This document shows positions 6,092 through 14,188 of a stretch of 33,031 nucleotides of DNA, one piece after another. The stretch covers positions 1-33,031 of the forward strand of contig NZ_QETH01000049.1 in the NCBI RefSeq assembly GCF_003105115.1. The letters run 5' to 3'. The notes below the pieces were generated by a model. It was not told where the DNA came from, did not search any database, and was given only the letters and a program-made list of their open reading frames with translations. The translations under genes and the position numbers were made by a program. Every line of letters begins with the position of its first letter. Position 1 is the stretch's first letter. Source of the stretch: Flavobacterium sp. HTF (lineage in GTDB: Bacteria > Bacteroidota > Bacteroidia > Flavobacteriales > Flavobacteriaceae).

Positions 6092-9000
6092 TTACATATT
6101 CCTTCTATACTGCCCGCCCACTTCAAACAACGCTGAAGTAATCTGGCCTAAAGAACAAACCTTTGTAGCTTCCATTAAATGGTCGAATAAATTTTCGTTT
6201 TTAATGGCTGCTTCCTGTAGTTTATTTAAATGCTCGTTTACTTTTGCTTCGTGAAACTGATGCAGGTTATCCAGCATCGTAATCTGATATTGTTTTTCTT
6301 CTTCGGTGGCGCGAATTACTTCTGCCGGAATTACCGTTGGCGAACCTTTTGAACTCAGGAATGTATTGACACCCACAATTGGGAAATCGCCATTGTGTTT
6401 TAGGGTTTCGTAATACAAACTTTCTTCCTGAATTTTAGAACGTTGGTACATGGTTTCCATTGCGCCAAGAACTCCTCCTCTTTCTGTAATTCTGTCGAAT
6501 TCCTGTAACACCGCAGCTTCAACCAAATCGGTTAATTCTTCGATGATAAACGATCCCTGAATTGGGTTTTCGTTTTTCGCCAAACCTAATTCTTTATTGA
6601 TAATCAACTGAATCGCCATTGCTCTACGAACAGATTCTTCTGTTGGTGTTGTAATCGCTTCATCGTAAGCGTTGGTATGCAATGAATTACAGTTATCGTA
6701 AATGGCATACAAAGCCTGTAAAGTCGTTCTGATATCATTAAAATCAATTTCCTGCGCGTGCAACGAACGTCCGGAGGTCTGAATATGGTATTTCAGCATT
6801 TGAGCTCTTTCGTTGGCTCCGTATTTGTTTTTCATGGCTTTTGCCCAGATTTTACGCGCCACACGACCTATTACTGAATATTCCGGATCAACTCCGTTCG
6901 AAAAGAAGAAAGATAAATTCGGTCCAAAATCGTTGATGCTCATGCCACGGCTCAAATAATATTCCACATAAGTGAAACCATTCGAAAGCGTAAAAGCCAA
7001 TTGCGTAATCGGGTTTGCTCCCGCCTCGGCAATATGATACCCGGAAATGGAAACGGAGTAGAAATTACGAACGTTTTTGGTAATAAAATATTCCTGAACA
7101 TCACCCATTAATCGCAAAGCAAATTCGGTAGAGAAAATACAAGTGTTTTGTGCCTGATCTTCTTTTAAAATATCCGCCTGAACCGTTCCACGAACCTGAG
7201 AAAGTGTTCTGACTTTTATTTCATTATAAACCTCCAAAGGCAAAACCTGATCTCCGGTAACGCCCAAAAGCATCAATCCTAAACCGTTGTTTCCTGCGGG
7301 TAAATCGCCTTGATAATGCGGACGCTCTGTTCCTTTTTCTTTATATATTTTGTTGATTTTGGCTTCAACTTCTTTTTCTAAATCGTTCTCCTTAATATAG
7401 TACTCACATTGCTGGTCGATTGCGGCATTCATAAAGAAACCTAAAAGCATTGGCGCAGGCCCGTTAATGGTCATACTTACCGAAGTCAGCGCATGAACCA
7501 GATCAAAACCTGAATACAATTTCTTGGCATCATCCAAACAGCAGATCGAAACTCCGGCATTACCGATTTTTCCGTAAATATCAGGACGAATATCCGGATC
7601 GTTTCCGTATAAAGTAACACTGTCAAAAGCAGTCGAAAGACGTTTTGCCGGCATTCCCGCGCTCACATAGTGAAAACGTTTATTGGTTCTTTCCGGTCCC
7701 CCCTCTCCCGCAAACATTCTTGACGGATCTTCGCCTTCACGCTTAAACGGATATAATCCCGAAGCAAAAGGAAATTCTCCCGGAACATTTTCCTGTAGAT
7801 TCCAACGCAGGATATCTCCCCAGGCTTCATATTTAGGCAAAGCAATTTTCGGGATTTGTAAATGTGATAAACTTTCAGAATGTGTTGCAATCTTGATTTC
7901 TTTATCACGAACCTTAAAGCTGTAAACCGGATTTTTGTATTTGTTTACTTTCTCGTCCCAATTCAGGATAATTTCCCAATTGTACGGATCTAAGTCCATT
8001 TTTACTTTATCAAACTGATTTAGCAATAGGTTTAAAAAGATTCTGTTTTCGTCAAGTCCTTCGACTCCGCTCAGGATGACACTATCGTCATCAATTCCGG
8101 CTTTATTTATTTGAGGAACTTTTCCTGAAACCGATTCTATGGTTTTGAAAATTCCGTATAATTTCTGTGCTACTTTTTGTTGTGAAAGCGCGCTTTCGTC
8201 ATAAGCTCTGTTGTTTTCTGCAATTTCAGATAAGTAACGTGTTCTGTGCGGTGGAATAACGAAGATTTTCTCGCTCATTTCTTTTGTGATTTCAAAAGTC
8301 GATTTCAGATCAGAATCGGTTTTTTCTACCACTTTATCCATGATTGCTTTATAAAGCGTATTCATTCCCGGATCGTTGAACTGCGAAGCGATTGTTCCGA
8401 AAACCGGCATATCGTCCGGATTTTTATCCCAAAGATTATGATTGCGCTGGTATTGTTTTTTTACATCGCGAATAGCGTCTAATGCACCACGTTTATCAAA
8501 TTTATTCAACGCCACTAAATCGGCAAAATCAAGCATGTCGATTTTTTCCAATTGTGTTGCAGCTCCAAACTCAGGTGTCATTACATATAAGGATACATCA
8601 GAGTGATCCATAATCTCGGTATCAGACTGCCCGATTCCGGAAGTTTCCAGGATAATCAAATCATATTTTGCTGCTTTTAGAACCTGAATGGCTTCGGCAA
8701 CGTATTTAGACAAAGCCAAATTCGACTGACGAGTTGCCAGCGAACGCATATACACACGAGGGTTATTAATCGCATTCATACGGATTCTGTCTCCCAGAAG
8801 CGCACCTCCGGTTTTTCTTTTCGAAGGATCGACAGAAATTAATCCGATTGTTTTTTCAGGGAAATCAATTAAAAATCGGCGAACCAATTCGTCAACCAAA
8901 GAAGATTTTCCTGCTCCTCCTGTTCCGGTGATTCCCAAAACCGGAATTTTAGAATCGGTATTATTTTGATGAATCTGATCAAAAACGGGTTTTGCAATTT

Positions 9001-9532
9001 CAGGGAAATTTTCTGCTGCCGAAATCAAACGTGCGATTGCGGTTGGTGTTTTGTTTTCGATATGATCTGCTTCTCCGTTTAATTTATCTCCAATCGGAAA
9101 ATCTGAACGTTCTACCAAATCATTGATCATTCCCTGTAAACCCAAAGAGCGACCATCGTCCGGAGAATAAATTCTTGTAATTCCATATTCATGTAATTCT
9201 GAAATTTCGCTCGGAAGTATTACACCGCCGCCTCCGCCAAAAATCTTTATATGTCCCGCCCCTTTTTCATGCAGCAGGTCATACATATATTTAAAGTATT
9301 CATTGTGTCCTCCCTGGTAGGATGTCATCGCAATTGCATTTGCATCTTCCTGAATGGCTGTATTCACCACTTCTTCCACACTTCTGTCATGCCCAAGGTG
9401 GATTACCTCAACACCCGTAGACTGTATGATTCGGCGCATTATATTAATAGCGGCATCATGTCCGTCAAAAAGTGATGCAGCTGTGACAATTCTTACTTTA
9501 TTTTTAGGATTATATGGTTTTTGTTGTTCCAT
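6092..9532 (-). CDS. icmF: Fused cobalamin-dependent acyl-CoA mutase (IcmF type)
   Basis: 1146 aa, matching the three-part layout of IcmF. First is a B12-binding domain (residues 1-145) with the lower-ligand loop FDGHDAAIN and His25. Next is a MeaI-type GTPase chaperone domain (about 195-410) with P-loop GTGGAGKS (203-210), SVDPSKRKTGGALLGDRIRM and NKFD (343-346). Last is a substrate-binding mutase barrel (about 520-1110) with MFAGEGGPERTNKRF and GNNGLGLMLLG. The family interconverts acyl-CoA isomers such as isobutyryl- and n-butyryl-CoA; the GTPase loads and repairs the cofactor. It acts in the cytosol in branched-chain acyl metabolism. Annotation as plain methylmalonyl-CoA mutase is possible, but the GTPase fused between the two mutase parts fits IcmF. 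Oddity: residues 484-495 (SVILSGVEGLDE) are encoded by what looks like a dispersed repeat. Confidence 0.93.
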   Translation of the reverse strand: MEQQKPYNPKNKVRIVTAASLFDGHDAAINIMRRIIQSTGVEVIHLGHDRSVEEVVNTAIQEDANAIAMTSYQGGHNEYFKYMYDLLHEKGAGHIKIFGGGGGVILPSEISELHEYGITRIYSPDDGRSLGLQGMINDLVERSDFPIGDKLNGEADHIENKTPTAIARLISAAENFPEIAKPVFDQIHQNNTDSKIPVLGITGTGGAGKSSLVDELVRRFLIDFPEKTIGLISVDPSKRKTGGALLGDRIRMNAINNPRVYMRSLATRQSNLALSKYVAEAIQVLKAAKYDLIILETSGIGQSDTEIMDHSDVSLYVMTPEFGAATQLEKIDMLDFADLVALNKFDKRGALDAIRDVKKQYQRNHNLWDKNPDDMPVFGTIASQFNDPGMNTLYKAIMDKVVEKTDSDLKSTFEITKEMSEKIFVIPPHRTRYLSEIAENNRAYDESALSQQKVAQKLYGIFKTIESVSGKVPQINKAGIDDDSVILSGVEGLDENRIFLNLLLNQFDKVKMDLDPYNWEIILNWDEKVNKYKNPVYSFKVRDKEIKIATHSESLSHLQIPKIALPKYEAWGDILRWNLQENVPGEFPFASGLYPFKREGEDPSRMFAGEGGPERTNKRFHYVSAGMPAKRLSTAFDSVTLYGNDPDIRPDIYGKIGNAGVSICCLDDAKKLYSGFDLVHALTSVSMTINGPAPMLLGFFMNAAIDQQCEYYIKENDLEKEVEAKINKIYKEKGTERPHYQGDLPAGNNGLGLMLLGVTGDQVLPLEVYNEIKVRTLSQVRGTVQADILKEDQAQNTCIFSTEFALRLMGDVQEYFITKNVRNFYSVSISGYHIAEAGANPITQLAFTLSNGFTYVEYYLSRGMSINDFGPNLSFFFSNGVDPEYSVIGRVARKIWAKAMKNKYGANERAQMLKYHIQTSGRSLHAQEIDFNDIRTTLQALYAIYDNCNSLHTNAYDEAITTPTEESVRRAMAIQLIINKELGLAKNENPIQGSFIIEELTDLVEAAVLQEFDRITERGGVLGAMETMYQRSKIQEESLYYETLKHNGDFPIVGVNTFLSSKGSPTVIPAEVIRATEEEKQYQITMLDNLHQFHEAKVNEHLNKLQEAAIKNENLFDHLMEATKVCSLGQITSALFEVGGQYRRNM
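8053..8083 (-). repeat. Dispersed CCTGAGCGGAGTCGAAGG repeat inside icmF
   Basis: On the minus strand the sequence reads GTGTCATCCTGAGCGGAGTC followed by GAAGGACTTGAC. From memory this core (TGTCATCCTGAGCGGAGTCG) is a recurrent intergenic repeat in Bacteroidota and other bacteria. Here it lies in frame within the linker between the GTPase and mutase domains and is translated as SVILSGVEGLDE. There is only one copy in this window, so identification as a repeat rests on recollection. Confidence 0.55.
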
Positions 9533-9861
9533 TTTATGAATATGATAATTTTAAGGGAGCAATTTACAAAATATTCTAATATTTGATTCTCCTTCACGTT
9601 TTTTATTAGAAAAAAAATATTTTTTTCCTGTCTGCGAGGTAACAATTTACGTTTTTATATGATTTATCTTATAGAAGCCTTATAGAAATGTTAATAACAT
9701 GGCAATCTTGAAAAATTTAAAAGAAATACAACAACTTGTTTTCCAGTTCACTAAAGTAATTTAGCAATGTAGAAAATGATCTAAATGCTGTAGAAATGCC
9801 CCAAGTTTTTACCACCACTTTCAACCTAAGAAAAAAACGTAAAAATTTAAAAATTAAAAAA
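9533..9861. other. Divergent promoter region of icmF and the transpeptidase
   Basis: This gap of about 330 bases separates two divergent genes and must hold both promoters. It is AT-rich, with no hairpin, repeat or credible ORF apart from a 21-codon frame at about 9700. No promoter pair could be assigned with confidence. Confidence 0.4.
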
Positions 9862-11421
9862 ATGAAAACATTTTATCCAATCGCCATAATCTTACTAACA
9901 GGTTTTTTAACCTCTTCATTTGATTCAAAAAAAAATGATTTCACCAAAAATCATAACTCGTACGACTTCTATTTTGATTTTGTAAACGGGACTGATCCTG
10001 TTGCAGATTCGGAGGTTGTCAATGACTTTTTCAGAAGATATTCTGATTTGAAAAAGTATAAATCTGATGTCATGTCATTATACAAAAACAGATCTCTTGG
10101 AACCATCTGGTATGATGAGGGAGAAATTAATGAATTTGCCGGTATCTTATATGAGAAAGCAAAAAAAACAGATTTGGTTATTCCTTATAAAAGTGATATA
10201 GATCAGATTTTTGATTCCTCAGCTACTCTTTCTAAAACAGATGCTGACATGCTTCTAAGTTCTTTATATGTGCTTTATGCCAAAAAAAGTAACCCGGAAT
10301 CAAACAAAAAACTGGCTTATGATGTAATGCTGGCCGATTTTATGAATTATACTACTATTGAAGAATCTTCAGCAAAAGTTGCAGATGACGGAATGCTTTT
10401 TGAACAATACTACAAGCTTCAGGATGTTTTGAACGACTATAAAAAATTAGAAAAATCTAAACAATGGAAACCAATCGTTGCAGAAGTTCCGTATAAAGAT
10501 TTACGTCCGGATGCCGTTTCAAGCACTATTGCCCAGGTAAGAACCCGTTTGTATTTATTGGGAGATTTGCAACAAGATTCTAAAAGTGATTTTTATGACC
10601 GTGAATTAATGGATGCGGTAATGAAATATAAAGTTCGTAACGGATTCAAACCAAATTATATTCTTGCAGAAGAACATATTAAAGAAATGAATGTACCGCT
10701 TTCAGAAAAAGTAAAAACATTAATGCTTAATATGGAGAGATTCCGTTCTATCTCACCTGAACTGGTAAACAAAGACGAATATATTCTGGTAAACGTTCCT
10801 TCTTATGAAATGGTGTATGTTAAAAACGGAAAAGTAGAATTGAAATCAAATGTTTTTGTTGGTTCTCCGTTAACTAAAACTACTATTTTTAATTCTGAAA
10901 TTGACAGAATCGTTTTCAGCCCTTACTGGACTGTACCGCAAAGTATTGTAGATAACGAATTGAAAATGAAAATAGCTGCTGATAAAAACTATCTGGCAGA
11001 TCATAATATGGAAATGATAAACGGACAGGTAAGACAAAAACCAGGGCCACAAAACTCTCTGGGATTAGTAAAATTTATGTTCCCGAATCCGGATGACATT
11101 TACATGCACGATACACCTTCTAAAACTTTATTCGATTTTGAAAAAAGAACTTTTAGCCATGGTTGTATAAATCTAAAACTGGCCAAAGAACTGGCAACTG
11201 CGATGCTTAAGGATTATCCGGAATGGACTCCTGAAAAAATCGACAAAGCTATGGAAGGTAAAACCGAAACAAGTTTCAAATTGTCTAAAAAAGTGCCTAT
11301 TTATATCTGTTATTTTACTTCTTTAGTAAATGAAAACGGTGAAGTTGGTTTCTTTCAGGATGTTTACGAAAAAGATCAGGATACCAGCGAATTACCTGCA
11401 AAGTCTGTTGCAAACAAATAA
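9862..11421 (+). CDS. L,D-transpeptidase (YkuD domain), exported
   Basis: I placed the start at ATG 9862, which gives a proper signal peptide (MKTFYPIAIILLTGFLTSSF) after an A-rich leader. The frame is open upstream to an ATG at 9796, but the extra 22 residues are basic and spoil the signal. The 519-aa product has an N-terminal helical region, a peptidoglycan-binding-like segment (about 195-270) and a YcbB-like YkuD catalytic domain (about 285-445). In that domain IYMHDTPSK supplies the conserved His, and SHGCINL carries the nucleophile Cys435. The enzyme makes 3-3 peptidoglycan crosslinks or attaches proteins to the wall in the periplasm. The usual Arg after SHGC[VI] is Asn here. A terminator follows at 11444, so it is monocistronic. 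Confidence 0.9.
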   Translation: MKTFYPIAIILLTGFLTSSFDSKKNDFTKNHNSYDFYFDFVNGTDPVADSEVVNDFFRRYSDLKKYKSDVMSLYKNRSLGTIWYDEGEINEFAGILYEKAKKTDLVIPYKSDIDQIFDSSATLSKTDADMLLSSLYVLYAKKSNPESNKKLAYDVMLADFMNYTTIEESSAKVADDGMLFEQYYKLQDVLNDYKKLEKSKQWKPIVAEVPYKDLRPDAVSSTIAQVRTRLYLLGDLQQDSKSDFYDRELMDAVMKYKVRNGFKPNYILAEEHIKEMNVPLSEKVKTLMLNMERFRSISPELVNKDEYILVNVPSYEMVYVKNGKVELKSNVFVGSPLTKTTIFNSEIDRIVFSPYWTVPQSIVDNELKMKIAADKNYLADHNMEMINGQVRQKPGPQNSLGLVKFMFPNPDDIYMHDTPSKTLFDFEKRTFSHGCINLKLAKELATAMLKDYPEWTPEKIDKAMEGKTETSFKLSKKVPIYICYFTSLVNENGEVGFFQDVYEKDQDTSELPAKSVANK

Positions 11422-11443
11422 TTAAGATATAAAAATTCAATAT

Positions 11444-11480
11444 AATCGGGATTTCCATTTGTGAGATCCCGATTTTTTTT
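11444..11480 (+). terminator. Terminator of the L,D-transpeptidase gene
   Basis: AATCGGGAT (11444-11452) and ATCCCGATT (11466-11474) form a 9-bp stem followed by eight T's, 22 bases after the stop. Confidence 0.88.
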
Positions 11481-11600
11481 GAGTAAAAATTAAGCAGGAA
11501 CAATTGTTTCATTTCTGAAGCAGGCAATTCAAAACAGATTGCATGATAATTTAAAACTTTATCCTACATTAGCTTTGATTTTTAATCTAAAACTAAATTT

Positions 11601-12020
11601 ATGCAAGACGATGATTATCAGCCTAAAAAAAACTGGTGGGACAGAAACTGGAAATGGTTTGTTCCGACAGGATGTTTAAGCCTTATTGTACTTTTTTGCC
11701 TGTTTATCGGAGGCCTTTTTTATGGTGTTACTTCGATGATGACCAATTCTGATGCTTATAAAGAGGCTATGAATAAAGCGCAGCATAATGAGCTGGTGAT
11801 CCAAAAATTAGGAAGCGGTATTGAGAATGACGGAATGGTATCCGGAAATATCAGTACAAGCGATAATACCGGGAACTGTAATTTAGAAATTCCGATAAAA
11901 GGCTCTAAAGGAACCGGTATTTTGTTTGTCGTCGCACATAAAAAAGTAAAATGGAATTTTGATGAATTGTCTGTATATGTAAATAGCACAGATGAGGAAA
12001 TTAATTTACTGGAAAAATAA
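11601..12020 (+). CDS. COA1-like (cytochrome c oxidase assembly factor family) membrane protein
   Basis: This 139-aa protein has a short basic, Trp-rich N-terminus (KKNWWDRNWKW), a single membrane helix (PTGCLSLIVLFCLFIGGLFY, about residues 27-46) and a periplasmic domain of about 90 residues. The domain has the COA1-family pattern: S.AYKEAMNKAQHNELVIQKLG, then VSGNIS, then GNCNLEIPIKGSKGTGILFV. In mitochondria COA1 aids Cox1 maturation. In Flavobacteria the members are mostly uncharacterised, and no cytochrome oxidase genes are present nearby, so the assembly role is inherited from the family name only. It stands alone between a terminator and a structured RNA. Confidence 0.78.
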   Translation: MQDDDYQPKKNWWDRNWKWFVPTGCLSLIVLFCLFIGGLFYGVTSMMTNSDAYKEAMNKAQHNELVIQKLGSGIENDGMVSGNISTSDNTGNCNLEIPIKGSKGTGILFVVAHKKVKWNFDELSVYVNSTDEEINLLEK

Positions 12021-12104
12021 GCCTAATAATATTTCCGGTAAAATGTATTCGGACAGTAACATCAGAATGTACTGGCCTTAATTTCATAAAAAAACGAAGA
12101 CCTC

Positions 12105-12208
12105 TAATCCAGCCTCGATAGAAGGGAAAATCCTTTTGTGCCAGTCCCAATCCGAAACTTCGGGACGGGAATCACAAAAGATTTGGAATGATAGCGGGAC
12201 TATTGTTA
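12105..12208 (+). ncRNA. Flavo-1-like structured RNA
   Basis: The segment has conserved-looking blocks AGCCTCGATAGAAGGGAAAA and TCCTTTTGTG near the 5' side, and CACAAAAGATTTGGAATGAT then AGCGGGACT near the 3' side. CTTTTGTG pairs with CACAAAAG, and within this TCCGAA pairs with TTCGGA-like bases (TCCCAATCCGAA / TTCGGGACGGGA). The general form (GATAGAAGNGGAAATCCTTTT ... AAAAGATT ... GATAGCGGGA) matches my recollection of the Flavo-1 RNA motif, a conserved RNA of unknown function in Flavobacteria. It lies between the COA1-like and DUF4197 genes, after a plus-strand gene without its own terminator. The family name comes from memory; the pairings are visible in the sequence. Confidence 0.6.
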
Positions 12209-12299
12209 ATTATGAAACAAAATGTTTTTGCTCCTGAAATAAAATTGTGGCTTTATTTTTGAATAAGTAGTATTTTTGAAACTAATAAATCCCCAATAA

Positions 12300-13019
12300 A
12301 TGAAAAAGATTATTATTCTTGCGTTTGCATTTTCACTTACATCTTGTGCCCAGGTACAACAAACATTGAGTCAGTTACCCCAAATATCATCGCAGATACC
12401 GGGCGTTGGCGGTGTTGATATCGCTTCGGGATTAAGAGAGGCTTTAAACAAAGGAATTACACAACAGGTAAGTAAACTGACAGCAGTAGATGGTTTTTAT
12501 AAAAACGAAGCTGTAAAAATCCTTATGCCGGAAGAACTTCAGAAAGTAGATGCCACACTTAGAAAAGTGGGTCTTGGCTCGCTGGCCGATGAAGGAATCA
12601 AAGTACTGAACCGCGCCGCAGAAGATGCTGTAAAAGAAGCTACTCCGATATTTGTTACGGCTGTAAAAAATATGTCTTTTACAGATGCTAAAAACATCTT
12701 GCTGGGTAACGACAGCGCTGCTACGAGTTATTTACAAAACAGTACGACTACGGCTTTATACGGAAAATTTAATCCCGTGATTAAAAGTTCTTTTGAAAAA
12801 GTAGGTGCCGACGTTGTCTGGACAAAAATTATCAATAAATACAACACAATCCCGCTGGTTAAAAAGGTAAACCCTGATTTGACTGATTACACCACAAACA
12901 AAGCTCTTGTAGGTGTTTTTAAAATGATTGCTGTTGAAGAAAAAGAAATCCGTAACAATATCAGTGCAAGAACAACGCCTTTGCTAAAAAGCGTTTTTGC
13001 AATGCAGGACGGAAAGTAA
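12300..13019 (+). CDS. DUF4197 family lipoprotein
   Basis: 239 aa. The N-terminus MKKIIILAFAFSLTSC is a lipoprotein signal with lipobox LTSC. The body matches the DUF4197 family: GLREALNKGITQQVSKL, then FYKNEAVKILMPEELQKVD, then LNRAAEDAVKEATPIFVTAV and MSFTDAKNILLGND, ending in a long helical region. The family is widespread in Proteobacteria and Bacteroidota and has no assigned function; the protein is expected at the outer or inner membrane facing the periplasm. Its start is the first base after an AATAA leader. It lies downstream of the structured RNA and upstream of purU, but the 101-bp gap to purU contains a CAAAGG repeat that can form hairpins, so co-transcription is doubtful. Confidence 0.88.
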   Translation: MKKIIILAFAFSLTSCAQVQQTLSQLPQISSQIPGVGGVDIASGLREALNKGITQQVSKLTAVDGFYKNEAVKILMPEELQKVDATLRKVGLGSLADEGIKVLNRAAEDAVKEATPIFVTAVKNMSFTDAKNILLGNDSAATSYLQNSTTTALYGKFNPVIKSSFEKVGADVVWTKIINKYNTIPLVKKVNPDLTDYTTNKALVGVFKMIAVEEKEIRNNISARTTPLLKSVFAMQDGK

Positions 13020-13024
13020 TTTTT

Positions 13025-13090
13025 AGGTTCAAAGGTGCAGAGATACAAAGGTGAAAAGAAACCTTTGTCGCTTTGACCCTTTGTAACTTT
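13025..13090. repeat. CAAAGG / CCTTTG inverted repeat tract
   Basis: A degenerate tract (TTCAAAGGTGCAGAGATACA, then AAGGTGAAAAGAAACCTTTG, then further CTTTG units) begins six bases after the DUF4197 stop. The CAAAGGT half faces an ACCTTTG half across GAAAAGAA, so it can fold as a terminator-like hairpin. Related CTTTG...ACCT words occur at 14110-14145, beside the katA 3' end. Confidence 0.6.
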
Positions 13091-13120
13091 GCTGCTAACC
13101 AAAAATAAATAAACCAAAAA

Positions 13121-13975
13121 ATGCAAAAAATTACCATTCTTATTCACTGCCGGGACCAAAAAGGAATAATTGCCGCAGTTACTACTTTTATTGCAAAAGT
13201 AGAAGGAAACATCACTTACATCGACCAGCATGTTGATGTGGAGCAAAATGTTTTTTTTATGCGTCTTGAATGTGAATTTACCAATCAGAATAGTAGTCTT
13301 GATCTTATTAAGGAAGAGTTCAACCAGACTCTTGCTGTTGATTTTGATATGTCATGGGATGTTTATAACCAGGATCAGAAACCAAAAATGGCATTGTTTG
13401 TCTCTAAATACGATCATTGTCTTTTTGATATACTGGGGCGTTACAGTGCTGATGAATTGAATGTTGAAATCCCGGTAATTATTAGCAATCATAACGATTT
13501 AAGATCTATTGCAGAACGATTTGATATTCCGTTTCACTGCGTGCCTTTTACAAAAGACAATAAGGAAGAAGGTGAAGCAAAACAAATTGAACTGCTGAAA
13601 AGATATCAGATCAATTTTATTGTTTTGGCGCGTTACATGCAGATTATCACACCAAAACTAATTTCGCTTTACGAAAACAAAATCATCAATATCCATCATT
13701 CGTTTTTACCTGCTTTTCCGGGTGCAAAACCGTATCATTCGGCTTTTAAACGCGGAGTAAAAATCATTGGGGCTACGAGTCATTATGTTACTGAGGAATT
13801 AGACGAAGGTCCGATTATCGAACAGGATATTGCAAGAGTTTCCCACATTCACTCTGTAGAAGATTTTATTATGAAAGGCCGCGATTTGGAACGAATTGTT
13901 CTGGCCCGCGCTATTAAACTTCATTCAGAACGTAAAACGATGGTTTATAGTAATAAGACGGTGGTTTTTTCTTAA
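13121..13975 (+). CDS. purU: Formyltetrahydrofolate deformylase
   Basis: 284 aa, the usual length. An N-terminal ACT domain (about 1-80; ITILIHCRDQKGIIAAVTTF) is followed by a formyltransferase-fold domain (about 88-280). Catalytic residues are visible as Asn190-x-His192 in IINIHHSFLPAFPGAKPY and Asp228 in EELDEGPII. The enzyme hydrolyses 10-formyl-THF to formate and THF in the cytosol, balancing one-carbon pools and supplying formate for purine synthesis. The start ATG at 13121 follows an A-rich leader and gives an N-terminus typical of the family. Downstream, an octamer repeat tract begins seven bases after the stop and precedes a strong terminator shared with katA. Confidence 0.95.
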   Translation: MQKITILIHCRDQKGIIAAVTTFIAKVEGNITYIDQHVDVEQNVFFMRLECEFTNQNSSLDLIKEEFNQTLAVDFDMSWDVYNQDQKPKMALFVSKYDHCLFDILGRYSADELNVEIPVIISNHNDLRSIAERFDIPFHCVPFTKDNKEEGEAKQIELLKRYQINFIVLARYMQIITPKLISLYENKIINIHHSFLPAFPGAKPYHSAFKRGVKIIGATSHYVTEELDEGPIIEQDIARVSHIHSVEDFIMKGRDLERIVLARAIKLHSERKTMVYSNKTVVFS

Positions 13976-13980
13976 AAAAA

Positions 13981-14032
13981 AGGGACTGAGGTTCTGAGGT
14001 GCTAAGGTACTGAGATGCTAAGGTGCTAAGAT
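13981..14032 (+). repeat. Degenerate octamer repeat tract (GRTRCTRA), forward
   Basis: Consecutive 8-base units GGTTCTGA, GGTGCTAA, GGTACTGA, GATGCTAA and GGTGCTAA follow GGGACTGA seven bases after the purU stop. The reverse-complementary tract at 14146-14183 sits beside the katA stop, so the two arms enclose the terminator at 14066-14097 and could fold into one long stem. The same family occurs at 29727-29800, 31221-31252 and 31378-31413. Confidence 0.8.
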
Positions 14033-14065
14033 TTTGAAATTTTTTTAACTTTGAAGATAAATAAC

Positions 14066-14100
14066 AAACCCGACAGGTTTAAAAACCTGTCGGGTTTTAT
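14066..14100. terminator. Bidirectional terminator between purU and katA
   Basis: AAACCCGACAGGTTT (14066-14080) and AAACCTGTCGGGTTT (14083-14097) form a 15-bp stem with a 2-base centre. It is flanked by A- and T-rich sequence on both sides and lies midway between two convergent genes. Confidence 0.92.
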
Positions 14101-14145
14101 TTTTTGATGACTTTGCACCTATGTACATTTGATCCTTTGTACCTA

Positions 14146-14183
14146 AACTCAGAATCTTAGTACCTCAGCATCTTAGTCCCTTC
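14146..14183 (-). repeat. Degenerate octamer repeat tract beside katA
   Basis: On the minus strand, reading away from katA, the sequence is GGGACTAAGATGCTGAGGTA followed by CTAAGATTCTGAG. This is the same period-8 family, in the same orientation relative to the gene's 3' end, as the tract after purU. It begins 6 bases beyond the katA stop codon. Confidence 0.78.
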
Positions 14184-14188
14184 AAAAA

